From positions 23,831,220 to 23,895,219 of the forward strand of contig OX104114.1 in assembly GCA_944474755.1 (NCBI GenBank): DNA of 64,000 nt. The letters run 5' to 3'. The position numbers and the translations under genes are program-made. This document shows, piece after piece, positions 54,380 through 64,000 of this stretch. The stretch is from Limnoperna fortunei. Its lineage: Eukaryota > Mollusca > Bivalvia > Mytilida > Modiolidae. The notes under the pieces were generated by a model that was not told the DNA's origin, searched no databases, and worked only from the letters and a program-made list of their open reading frames with translations. Each line of letters opens with the position of its first letter. Position 1 is the stretch's first letter.

Positions 54380-55884
54380 AGTTACCTTGGTATATATAGG
54401 GTAATACGGATGTGCGGCCCAAATGGGTCACTTTACACTTTATTCCCTTTCCAAAATACATGAAAAGGTAGTTTTTTTATTTAAAAAAAATATATAAAAG
54501 GATAGTTGTAAAGTATCTAAATATATCCATGCCTCAATTCTCATCTTAAGCCTATTTAAACCACAGTGATTTTACAAATTAAGTACTCCATGAACATCAC
54601 TTGATCCAACGAAATGCATATATGTTGTTAAACAAACCAATCCAACATGTGTCATGCATGCAATAATAATAAATTGGTTTTAACAGGAATGCCCACAGAT
54701 GTTAGAAGAAGGTGTGATTCTCTGTCATTGTGCCGCCAAGAGAGGAAATAAACAATAGGATAAGTTTTATTTCGCTTTAATTCATTTTGGTAGTTAATGG
54801 ACTCAATATCTGATCCCATTTTATAACGTTCGAACATATATGAATAGGGTGGGTTTTCAAATCTCTGCCCGCAGACCTGTACCTATTAGTATCCTTAGTT
54901 ACCCCCACCCTACCCGTGAATGCAAGGTTCGCCCCATCCATCTGTTTTAAGTATGTGGTTGTTGATGGTACTTTTTGTGTATTGATCAGTACAAAGTACG
55001 AAACCATTTGACGTAGAACTAAGTCGTTCAATCAAATGAAATAAAACACCCTTAAAACTTATTCAGAAAAATAGTCATATAATCTATGTAGCACTTGTTA
55101 CTTGATCTTTGTACTAAATGTCATGTGCAGATGTGAAATATTCATTACTTAATTGTTAATATATATATTAACATACAAACAGAAAAACATAGACATTAAA
55201 TAAATATTGACACTACCGGTGGTCCTAAATTGATGAGATTTCATGTGAAATAATTCTGGATATGTGAACATAAAATAAATAATAGAAAGATGTACAAGTG
55301 ATTAAAATGTTTGTCTATTTCCAATATACATGACATATAATGGCCATTTATCTACGTTCATATTTTTATAGTTAAAAATTAAAGTAGCCAAAAGTGCGGA
55401 AACAAATATTTTTAACTCGGTTAATCATTTTACATTTGAGTAATACTTAACTATAACCTGGTCTCCTGGTGCAATATTTTTCTTTTACGCAAACTTATTC
55501 AACCACTTCAACCAGGTCAGGATCTACGATAAAAGGCATTGTCATTGGTTAACAATATGACGCCATATAATATCGTATGTTGTTTTGTTGGTTTTTTTTT
55601 AGAATTGGGAATACCTTTCCTTAAGATGACTTAAATCTGGATTACTTTAAATGACTTTACGTTTAATTACGCGCAATCTATGTATCAACTCAGCTGAAAA
55701 TGTAAACATTGGACGTCATATAGACAAATTACGTCATGGTACTTTCGGTAAAGTTTCAACGCTATCACCGTTGAATCCAATGTTCCTGACCTGACGTTAT
55801 ATCCGAAGGCTATATCCCTTATGCTACAAAGTATATCATCTTCAGTGTACTTTAATATACTTAACTATTTTTCTTTACCTCTTA

Positions 55885-55898
55885 CCCCCCCCCCCCCC
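55885..55898. repeat. C homopolymer with CA tract
   Basis: Fourteen C followed by TTCCACACACACACAC. Confidence 0.8.
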
Positions 55899-56548
55899 TT
55901 CCACACACACACACGCCTCGTTCTTGGCGAATGCACATTTTTATTACATAATCTTACGTTTCAATATTTCAACATAAACAGACCGTATGCATATAGTAAT
56001 ACACTATGTAGTTCGTTGAAAACAAACTATTAACTTTATAACTTTTAACAGACATATAATTTCACATGTAATTATAGTTCTCTGGTTTTAATTTCTGACG
56101 CGTTTGTTAGAAAAATGTTTCATTAAGATCTACCCTAGGACTAGATTAGCAGACGCCTTTGTTTACTAATTTTTTGACGCAAATAACCCCTGGCATCTAG
56201 GTTCTATTTGTTCCTTTGAACTGTTTTTTTTTATTTCTATTATAAAAGTTAATTGCAGTTTTTTGTAGATAATTAATTTTAATTTGGTGTGACCCTAAGC
56301 CTTCTTATTTCAATAAACATCATGTTGTTTACAAGCTAATCCTGTTAATTATCATGGACGAACGTGAAACATCCTTTTTGTGTTAAAGAAGAGGTGCAGA
56401 ACAGCCTACGGCATTGAATTTGATTCTTAAACAATAATTGGTTAAATTTATATCTTTATATACTATTATTGTTTTCCAAAAAAAATATTTGATTTATGTA
56501 AAAAATAGAACTAGGTTCAAAATTTTGTATAAGAACATTTAATTATAT

Positions 56549-56670
56549 AATCTAATTAAAATGAAATCTTTCACTTGCTCTTCCTTTTTCCGATATTATC
56601 GCTGCGTTGGTCCATGCAGCGACAAAAGAGAAAAGGCAAAGCAAGTGAAAGATTTAATTTTAATTAGAAA
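56549..56670. mobile_element. MITE-like palindrome, family member 2
   Basis: Arms TCTAATTAAAATGAAATCTT/TCACTTGCT and AGCAAGTGAAAGATT/TAATTTTAATTAGA. The centre has a second small stem around GCTGCGTTGGTCCATGCAGC. Shares arms and GTCGCTGCATG with 42242-42361. Confidence 0.85.
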
Positions 56671-56967
56671 AATAGTAATGAAAACCGACCTAACAACAAG
56701 AGCCAAAAGTCAAGAGACATTTACAAATCCGGATATAGACAAACACAACGCAACACAAAAACAGATAGTAACCAACCGAACCCAATAAAAACCATGGGTG
56801 CACTCAGGTGCTCAGGACGAGTAAGCAGTACCTGCTTCTAATTAGACGAGTTACTCATTGTCATATTTAGGGGAAAGTCAAATCCAGGAATTTCTCTTTC
56901 TGGGGGCAATATTTCGCAATGAAACATGTCAGACTAGTTACCAAATGAGTGAATACACTCTATAATA

Positions 56968-57123
56968 TACAATTACTGTCTTTTGATGAGGTAAATGTGT
57001 GGAGTTATTGACTTTTGAAAAAAACTGTTATTCACCGTGCCCAGCGGGCGAGGTGAATAACAAAGAGTTTTTTCAAAAGTCAATAACTCCACACATTTAC
57101 CGAATCAAAAGACAGTTATTGTT
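56968..57123. repeat. Palindrome A
   Basis: AATTACTGTCTTTTGATGAG ... GGAGTTATTGACTTTTGAAA pairs with its inverse; about 70-bp arms, centre CACCGTGCCCAGCGGGCGAGGT. Confidence 0.9.
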
Positions 57124-57125
57124 TT

Positions 57126-57296
57126 ATTCATTAAAAAAGGATATTCACTAAAAATAAAATGGTTATTCACCGCGGGAAAATGCATGCGATTGTTATTTAA
57201 AAAGGGAATAACCGGGATTCTATAAATAACAATCGCATGCATTTTCCCGCGGTGAATAACCATTTTATTTTTAGTGAATATCCTTTTTTATTCAAA
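57126..57296. repeat. Palindrome B
   Basis: AAAAAAGGATATTCACTAAA ... GGTTATTCACCGCGGGAAAA TGCATGCGATTGTTATTTA, then its exact inverse; about 75-bp arms, about 20-bp centre (GGGAATAACCGGGATTC). It abuts palindrome A. Confidence 0.92.
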
Positions 57297-57959
57297 TTTT
57301 TCAGTCACATTATTTTTATACAAAATGTTTTATATATTATTGAATAAACTCAGTTATTGGCATTTTATTCTACACAAAAATTTATCGCTTGATTCTGCAG
57401 TGTTATGCTAATTACTCCTTAGACATGGACTGAGAAGAGAACTTACTTATCATTTGTGAATATAGTAGCAGTAGAAGTTATTCATGTAAACATTTATTTA
57501 TATACCTTTATTGCACGTCAAATATAAGGATAAAAGAGTATTAAGCATAAAAGAACCAGAACCTCTGATTTGGACTGCTATATAAATTTATTATTTATAA
57601 ATGGCACATACAACAATACGTCCAGTACTATTTGTAAATCTGTTTTAGTGCGGGTAAAAATACAATTTGATAAAAACGTGAAGATTCGATAAGAGTATTA
57701 TGTATATCCGGATTAACTCATTCATGTAAACTATACACCTACACGATAACAGTTTAATTTAATAAAGTCGGTCGAAACATTTAAGCATGTATTTACCTGT
57801 TCATGTGACGTTATCATGTTATATATATTTATTTGGCGTGTTAAATTATATAAATTAAACTGCCAATTGTTTAACGAACAATAAGTAAGGTCTTTCCCAT
57901 GACACCATTACACTTTGATCTTGATACAATTTTCAGTGCCATGTATAACAGTATGACCA

Positions 57960-58870
57960 TTTGTGAACACCTAGGTCTTAACGACTTTGTTTTAATGTTT
58001 GCCTTACAATGACTTTATCGTAATTGTACATTGGAATATACCCCTCAAATAATCTAAAATATCTTTCGTCAACACGAGACAAAGTTGTGTATTGCCAAAC
58101 ATTATCTTATGCTTTGAATGTTTGTCTATCTTTTACGGTTTCCAGTTATTTCGATAAAAACGTTCAGAGTCAATGGTCAAGGTCACGAATACAAATGTAC
58201 CTTGAAATCACTTTTTAAGGTCATGTCTCAAGATGACCAGTGGTGAAGACCATTGGTCTCTATGACTAACAGCTTTAATGCTATAGCCCATTACGACTTT
58301 AACGTACCTGCATCCATTGGGAGTTATGTCTTTTAACAAGTCGTCAAATATGTTCTGTCAAAACGCCGCAAATTTTTTGTCTTTATGACAAACCTTTTTT
58401 ATTATTTGGCATTGACGGTTTGTCGAATTATTATGATAGTTTTCAAGGGCAAAGGTCAAAGGTGGCCATATCAAAGTCTTGTTTCAAGATGGTAGATGGT
58501 GAAGACCCGAGGTTTCTGAGACTTATAATTTTTATATTATAGCAATAACAACTTTACCGTAACTCTCCTTATGAGTTATGCCCCTTTAACGAGTCTTCTT
58601 ATCTGTTCGGTCAAAACAGAACAAAGCTATGTCTTTACGAGACAACATTTTTTATGATTAGAATTTTAGTCTATATTTACAGTTTTCGAGTTGTTATGGT
58701 AAGAAAGGGTCGAGGTCGAAGGTCAAGGTCAACATATAACTTTGACTTTAAGACCATTTTCAAGGTCATGTCTCAAAATGACCTGACCCATAGGGGTAAA
58801 CTTAGGCTTTTACTACTTGCTTTCTTTAACAAAATGTACCAAAGTTGTCTCAGAGTTTTTCTACATTAGG
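57960..58870. repeat. Diverged tandem repeat of about 270 bp, about 3 copies
   Basis: Each copy has GTTTTCGAGTTGTTATG-like text, a (A)AGGTCAAGGTCA block (near 58173, 58449, 58717), CAAGATG...TGGTGAAGACC, ACTTTAACGTA...CCT, GGGAGTTATG and CGGTCAAAAC-type blocks in one order. Heavily diverged. Confidence 0.65.
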
Positions 58871-59284
58871 TATTTTTAACGGATTTTGAGCTGTTATTTT
58901 AAAAAAAACTTCGGTGTTTGGGGAAATAACTCGGTAAAGAGGAATGTTTTGAATCTCGTAGTGTCGAAACAGAATAGTCGTTATGCATCCAATACATGTC
59001 GCAAAACACCAAAATGATATGCCAGTTACTTTTAACTGCGTTATTTAGAAAAGTTGGAAGAAAAAGAAGACGAGCAATGAGGTCTTTAGAAATGAATGAT
59101 TCAATTATGAATAAAGTGTATTATCCTAAAATAAGACATATCTTTTCAGTCAAATTAAATTAAGTTACTGAGAACTAATTGCTGGACGTCATGCTAGCAA
59201 TACTTCAGATATATTCAGAACCACGGGCACTTGGATTCAGGCTACTTTGTTTATTGTATAAAAAGAAAAATTGCTCTTTTTTCT

Positions 59285-59395
59285 AAGTGTAATATTTCGC
59301 AACAAGACATGTCAGACTGATTATCAAAAGAGTGAATACACACTATAAAATCAATTATTGACATTTTATTTAACACAAAAATTATTCTGACCATA
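59285..59395. repeat. Uninterrupted copy of the 56905-57380 repeat
   Basis: AATATTTCGCAACAAGACAT, GAGTGAATACACACTATAAA and ATTGACATTTTATTTAACAC match both flanks of the palindrome pair. Confidence 0.7.
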
Positions 59396-59647
59396 AGTGA
59401 CTATTTTCAGGATAAAAAAATAACAAACAAGAAATTGGGATAGGCTTGTGGGCAGGGCATTTTGAATGACGTTTGAAATGTATGTATAGTCGGCTACGGA
59501 CGATTAATTTGATTTTTGTATCACAAATTGTTTCCTTGCATCTGCATATACGTTTATCCGTTGTAGGGATATCTTTACTATAAAACTGACACATCTCTTC
59601 CAGACAACGATTATTTGCTAACGTATTGCCGGGGGCAGATTTTTGTG

Positions 59648-59808
59648 TCGACTCATGGGACTACCCAGAGAAAACCTCGATCCGCGGTAGGAAAACTGGC
59701 AATCCTTGTCAAGTAATATTATAGTCGAGTACACCTTGCCTGCAGTGAGCCGCTACCTCGGTGCTGATAGACCACGTACCTTAACCACTCGGTACCGAAG
59801 CCTCTCTT
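59648..59808 (-). mobile_element. Diverged SINE
   Basis: GAAAACTGGCAATCCTTGTC, head with CCTTAACCACTCGGTACCGA AGCCTC in reverse orientation. It is followed at about 59810-59990 by text with another tRNA-like B-box relic (GACTCGATCTCGCACC), possibly a second, older copy. Confidence 0.75.
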
Positions 59809-60242
59809 AAGCATGACTAGAACTCCCACCCAAGTGTTTACAGCACAACATAATTCAGACTGGAACACCCCAAAACCTATCGATGACAGTACACCTTGTC
59901 CTAAGTCAGACTCGATCTCGCACCCCTATTGTTGAAACCCTAGTGATCAATAGTCGATGCTTACTACCGACACCACTCTACCTCCTTATTTTTGCCAAAA
60001 ACACAGGAACACTTTAAATCTGGTGAGGACCGATACTCATCAAAGATGTTATTATCCCCTCCTAAGTGTGTTCGAACTGGTATTTTTTAATTTTACAAGT
60101 GTTTTAAATGATAGTTTTTTTGTTTCTCACTCTACTAGCGTGAGATGGATTCATCTCACCCCGCTGTCAAGACGTCGTTAAGTAAACAATGCGACGTCAC
60201 AGTGTAACAAAACAGCGATAAACAAATAATTTTTTTATTTTT

Positions 60243-60297
60243 GAAACTCGATGCGTTTTCTCGCCGTCTCATCGGACAAGAAAATGCATCTCGTTTC
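60243..60297. repeat. Hairpin
   Basis: GAAACTCGATGCGTTTTCTC and GAAAATGCATCTCGTTTC pair around about 14 nt; about 20-bp stem with two mismatches. Confidence 0.7.
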
Positions 60298-60370
60298 AAA
60301 CAACGTTATTATGTTAAATGCAATTAAGATATCACAAATGTAGAAACAATTAGTTTCAGAAAAAGGAATC

Positions 60371-60440
60371 GATTGATTGATTGATTGATTGATTGTTTGC
60401 TTTAAGTCCAGCGAGCAGTACTTCAGCTATATTCAGTACG
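60371..60440 (-). repeat. (GATT)n microsatellite with SINE/LINE-tail-like sequence
   Basis: (GATT)6 followed by GTTTGCTTTAAGTCCAGCGA and TTCAGCTATATTCAG, which resembles the reverse-oriented SINE tail. Confidence 0.6.
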
Positions 60441-60554
60441 GGAACAAGTTAACAAACAATACATCAATTGAAAAATGGGTGGAATTGGACACAGGAAACA
60501 CAACTTTGCATGACACTGGAAAAGTACGAATTATTGGGTAGGGTAAGAGAATTT

Positions 60555-60790
60555 AGCCTTTTGTAGCGGCTACAATGAGCCTATCCGTGCAAGGAGCGTG
60601 GCACTCTCCAAACACGTTACCCACTATGGTCTGCGGTCAGGCTTTCCGTATTATGACCTCACAACCCCCCAACGAGAGGGTCACCCCTAACCGCCACTCA
60701 AAGACGCGCTGGGCTGCTCTCTGGGTCGAGAACTGGGAACCGTCCCAGTATGGTTCCAGCAAAAAAAAGAAATCGACAACACAGATGCGT
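60555..60790. other. GC-rich island of unknown nature
   Basis: About 230 bp clearly richer in GC and CpG than its surroundings (for example CGTGCAAGGAGCGTGGCACT and GACGCGCTGGGCTGCTCTCT), open on both strands (60575-60814 plus, 60876-60637 minus). No protein family or RNA fold recognised. It could be a repeat body or transferred or captured sequence. Confidence 0.4.
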
Positions 60791-61229
60791 AATAATGAAA
60801 CGATAAGTATATAAAAAAAACTATTCGATCTGTCGGTAGTTCGAGTAGCCGGAGATTTACTGAAATCTATTTCCATTACGTAACAGTTTCTGTTTTAGAT
60901 TTTTCTTGCGGTGTAGATGTGTGTGTTTTTGGACTTACCTCGTCTTAAATAAGTTATTCCCTGATTGTACACTTGTCTTTAATTTTCAATAAATAAGTTG
61001 TCAACAACCATCGAAGTCGTAATTGATTTCTAATTACAATGTAGTATGTTTTTATAGTCTGCCTTGTACAGTTAACATTTTGAATTTGAAAATCAATTGC
61101 ATGTATTTGTGTCTTGGGATCAATCATTTTTTTTAAATAAAGTTATGCCATTTGGATTGATTCTTTAGCAATAATAAAGGGTCATATTTACAAAATAACA
61201 GATACGTGTTTGTTCGTTTGCCATGTACA

Positions 61230-61382
61230 TGTAATTTATTTAAGGATTAACAACAAAAAATATTTTCTCCATCGAGGGATAACAAAATTTCCCTTTTGCA
61301 CATTGTAAATGTGCACAACGGAAATTTTGTTATCCCTCGATGGAGAACATTTTTTTTTGTGATTAATACTTATAAATAAATT
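61230..61382. repeat. Near-perfect palindrome
   Basis: TTCTCCATCGAGGGATAACA AAATTTC pairs with GAAATTTTG TTATCCCTCGATGGAGAA; outer arms extend through GGATTAAC/TGATTAAT. Centre TTTTGCACATTGTAAATGTGCACAA has its own symmetry. Confidence 0.9.
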
Positions 61383-62064
61383 CAAACAATAGAATAAACT
61401 CAACAATTTTAATTTTGTTACAAGACATTTTTGAAAAAAGAGATTAATACAAAAACTTAGTTTCCCGTGGAGTAATATATGACGTCAAATAGCGCGTGTC
61501 TCCGTGACGATCAAATTTGTTTTCCATCCTCTGATAGAAAATATTTTCCAGCCAATCAAAAGTCAGTATTCTCGCAAAATTTATTTATTCCAGGATAATG
61601 GCATTTATTTCGTTAATGGGAATAAAATATGCATGAAAAACGGAGATTATTTATTCGTTATTGCAAATAAAAACATATGATTCATTTTTACTTTCAATGA
61701 ATTAATTAAAAAAAACGCCCAAAACGTGAGGATTGTTATGAATATCATATGAATTAATGTTCAAGATGAATATTATGATTTATTACATAATATATATATA
61801 TATTGCCTTTTTCCTATTGGCCTAAACAAATACACGTGACTTTCCATTTCCTATCATATTGGTTTGCAAAACTCATTCTACTCAATAAAAAACCATATTG
61901 CACTCTCGTGAGAAATTTATGATGGAAAATGCCTAGCACGTGCTGTTTCCCCCAATGGAAATACGATAGCCAATCAAATCTTCTTTCTTTAATCCCCTAA
62001 ACCAATCAAAATTATCGTTCTGACTGATGTTCGGATTATATTGTTGTTTGTAAACATGGTAACG

Positions 62065-62393
62065 TTGTAACGTCATCGAGTGAACGTAATGCGGATAGTT
62101 CTGGTGCTAATAAGCGAAGATTTGCAGATATTACTAACTTGGAAATTAATGAAATCATTAAGAAAAAAGACGCTGTCAACACTCGCAAATCGAAAGAGCA
62201 AGCGATTATTTTTTTTCCAAATATTTACGTGAAACGGATATGTCAGTTAATTTGGAAATGGCAGACCCTCAGGAATTAGACTCAAATCTTTGTAAATTTT
62301 ATGCATTAGCAAGGACTGAGGATGAGACATTATACAAGAAATAATCAATGCAAACATTTCGTCATGGCTTATGTCGATATTTTACCGATTTTT
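62065..62393 (+). pseudogene. Crypton/DUF3504-type N-terminal fragment, broken
   Basis: The frame reads ANKRRFADITNLEINEIIKK, then KDAVNTRKSKEQAIIFF. After a one-base slip in the T-run 62209-62216 it reads FSKYLRETDMS, DSNLCKFYALARTEDETLYK, an in-frame TAA at 62342 and FRHGLCRYF. The layout R-F-A-D-(x)n-DA-x-NT ... KYL ... FY-x-x-AR-x-x-D-x-x-x-Y-K-K ... R-x-G-L-x-R-x-F is that of the N-terminal DUF3504/Crypton-derived proteins common in molluscs, cnidarians and fishes. Not functional: frameshift, stop and no in-frame initiator. Confidence 0.65.
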
Positions 62394-62480
62394 GAGAAAT
62401 AAATATTATGAAAGACAGTCACTTTCGGGAATAAAAAAAAACATATATTTCATTTCATGACTCAATAAATTATGTAATAA

Positions 62481-62627
62481 AACAATTACTACACTCGAAA
62501 TCGATCAATATGAGGTTTTATGGAGCAGGGTAGAATAATATTGAACTTGGCTTCGCCTCGTTCAATATTATTCTACCCTGCTCCATAAAACCTCATATTG
62601 ATCTCGTTCAAGTGCAGTAATTGTATA
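62481..62627. repeat. Near-perfect palindrome
   Basis: ATGAGGTTTTATGGAGCAGG + GTAGAATAATATTGAAC and its exact inverse flank a 13-nt centre (TTGGCTTCGCCTC). Outer arms continue imperfectly to AAAACAATTACT / AGTAATTGTAT. Confidence 0.93.
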
Positions 62628-62721
62628 GTATTAAAACATGATAAAATGTTATTTTAACGGTAAAGTTTTGTAAACGACATACATATCATGTATTTAACTA
62701 TGATGAATTTATTAAATATAG

Positions 62722-63070
62722 GATCTTACATTGGTACGAGTGGATTGTCGGATTTCTCCAATCGAGATAGTTAAATTATGGAATTTATGGAGAAATCCGA
62801 TAATCCAAGAGTACTAATTTAAGATTCTGTTTCTCTAATTTTAAAAAGTAGTAAATTTGCGAAACGAAGTACAAATTCTCCCAACCCCAATTTTACGTTC
62901 ATGACTTGAATACGCGGGAATGTGTTTTGTTTATGACGTCATGAGTTCTTATTGTGACGTTATTATTTTTAACCAATCAACTGCTGAGAACAACAAATTC
63001 ACTTGTGACGAGAAATATTTTTTCCACACCGGTCAAGCGGTTGGAATATTACGTCAAAATTAGAGAAATT
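62722..63070. mobile_element. Dispersed hairpin-ended repeat, copy 2
   Basis: Inverse-oriented copy of 35757-36118 (CTTACATTGGTACGAGTGGA, TTTTACGTTCATGACTTGAA, CCACACCGGTCAAGCGGTTG, ATTACGTCAAAATTAGAGAA). Its hairpin is shorter, having lost part of one arm. Confidence 0.85.
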
Positions 63071-64000
63071 AAAGTATTTTTACTTACAGCTGTAATTCAC
63101 ATTAATATAATTGATATTTGATATTTTACAGAAAATAATGGAAAACTACAATTATATATATTCTCTTATTATTTCATAAATGTCAGGCACAGATTCAGAG
63201 GGGACGCCCCACAAAAAAAACGTAAGAAAGAAAGAAAGAGAAAGACACAAACGCTCAAAGTTTTCCCAAGTTCCTTACAGTAAATGTTTCTATATTTTAA
63301 TTTATTGAACGAAAGGCACTCTAGTTAAATGTAAATGGTTAAGCTTATGTAACCAAGTGGCCAGGCTTTTAATGTATTAATATACAAAACGAATGTGGAT
63401 GATATTTATTATATATATATAAATGAAAGCAATGACCGATCTTATATGCTGGCTCCTGCTCACTGGTGACATACCTTTGGGCTTCTAATTCCACATTAAA
63501 ATAAAAGACCAATTTCACACAATATATATTACTAAATCTAGATTCAACTAGTGAAAACTAGATATAGCAAAGACCCAAGGTATACAAGTTGGACCAATAA
63601 TAAGAAGTGAGCAGATTTCAGAATACCCTAATGAAAATTTCAAATGCATTGAAGCGTATAGTTTCTCAACATGTAATTAACATGATATGATATACTAATA
63701 GAAAACTTTTGCTTATCAAAAAATTAAATTATAAGTCAGCTTGTCCACACTTATATACATAAACATAGTTATAACAAGTATTGCCAATTATCCAGGTATA
63801 GAATTCTATTTCATTTATTGCACAACACAAGCTGTCATTGAAAGTCCCTTGTTCCTACAACCTTTGTTCTGATATATACTACTTTCAAATTTCTACTTGT
63901 AGTATCTTTTTTCAAAGGGTTGTATATATGGGAATGACCGTGTTATTCACAACTTTGATGCTCAGGGCACAATTAACTTTTGAGTTTTGAGCTCATAACA
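63071..64000. other. Right edge, no gene recognised
   Basis: AT-rich. A small inverted pair (CATACCTTTGGGCTT at about 63471; AAGACCCAAGGTATA at about 63571) with GCTCACTGGTGA before it resembles the ends of the 30581-30978 element and may be a short relative. Confidence 0.4.

Larger units (their letters stand above)
53237..56540. other. Gene-poor stretch
   Basis: Frames of up to 120 codons (53957-54319, plus strand) have no recognisable domain. G- and C-runs lie at 54364-54379 and 55885-55898. A minus-strand G|GTAAGT donor ending at 53463 could belong to a non-coding CERS first exon. Confidence 0.45.
56905..57380. mobile_element. Repeat interrupted by two palindromes
   Basis: The flanks (AATATTTCGCAATGAAACAT ... 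GTGAATACACTCTATAA before; TTATTGGCATTTTATTCTAC ACAAAAATTTAT after) match the continuous copy at 59285-59395, so the palindromes 56968-57123 and 57126-57296 interrupt one repeat. Confidence 0.65.

Overview
This is eukaryotic, intron-rich, AT-rich DNA from a metazoan. It is most likely a bivalve mollusc: about a dozen copies of one tRNA-headed SINE are scattered through it, there are many foldback/MITE elements and minisatellites, and two animal genes are spread over long introns. The species cannot be fixed from the window.

Gene 1 (+ strand, coding 2856-24148, 11 exons) is a Crumbs homologue. The spliced 534-residue model has a signal peptide, about 11 EGF-like modules, one transmembrane helix and a 40-residue tail. 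The tail carries the Crumbs juxtamembrane FERM-binding motif and the C-terminal ERLI PDZ ligand. No laminin-G module is visible, so this is a compact, EGF-only Crumbs. Its introns hold three minisatellites: 43 bp x about 46, 49 bp x about 65 and 30 bp x about 13.

Gene 2 (- strand, coding 46857 down to 32615, 10 coding exons) is a ceramide synthase of the homeobox-like class. It has an N-terminal helix, a Hox-like domain, a TLC/Lag1p domain with the His-His and His-Asp residues, and an acidic C-terminal tail with the conserved D-x-R-S-D motif. The model is 376 residues and all splice phases agree. A splice acceptor 19 bases before the ATG implies at least one upstream non-coding exon.

The two genes are convergent. 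About 8.5 kb lies between their stop codons and holds a truncated non-LTR retrotransposon tail, SINEs and a terminal-inverted-repeat element. The last 17 kb (about 47-64 kb) has no convincing host gene. It carries a 43-44-bp minisatellite with a 553-bp higher-order repeat, a 896-bp Mutator-like element with 27-bp terminal repeats and a transposase remnant, a broken Crypton/DUF3504-like fragment, and many near-perfect palindromes.

The left edge shows a clear nested insertion: a foldback element (162-720) with long terminal inverted repeats sits inside a SINE, flanked by a 9-bp target duplication.

All domain and family calls come from reading translated sequence by eye; no database search was possible. 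Exon borders rest on splice consensus plus phase continuity.
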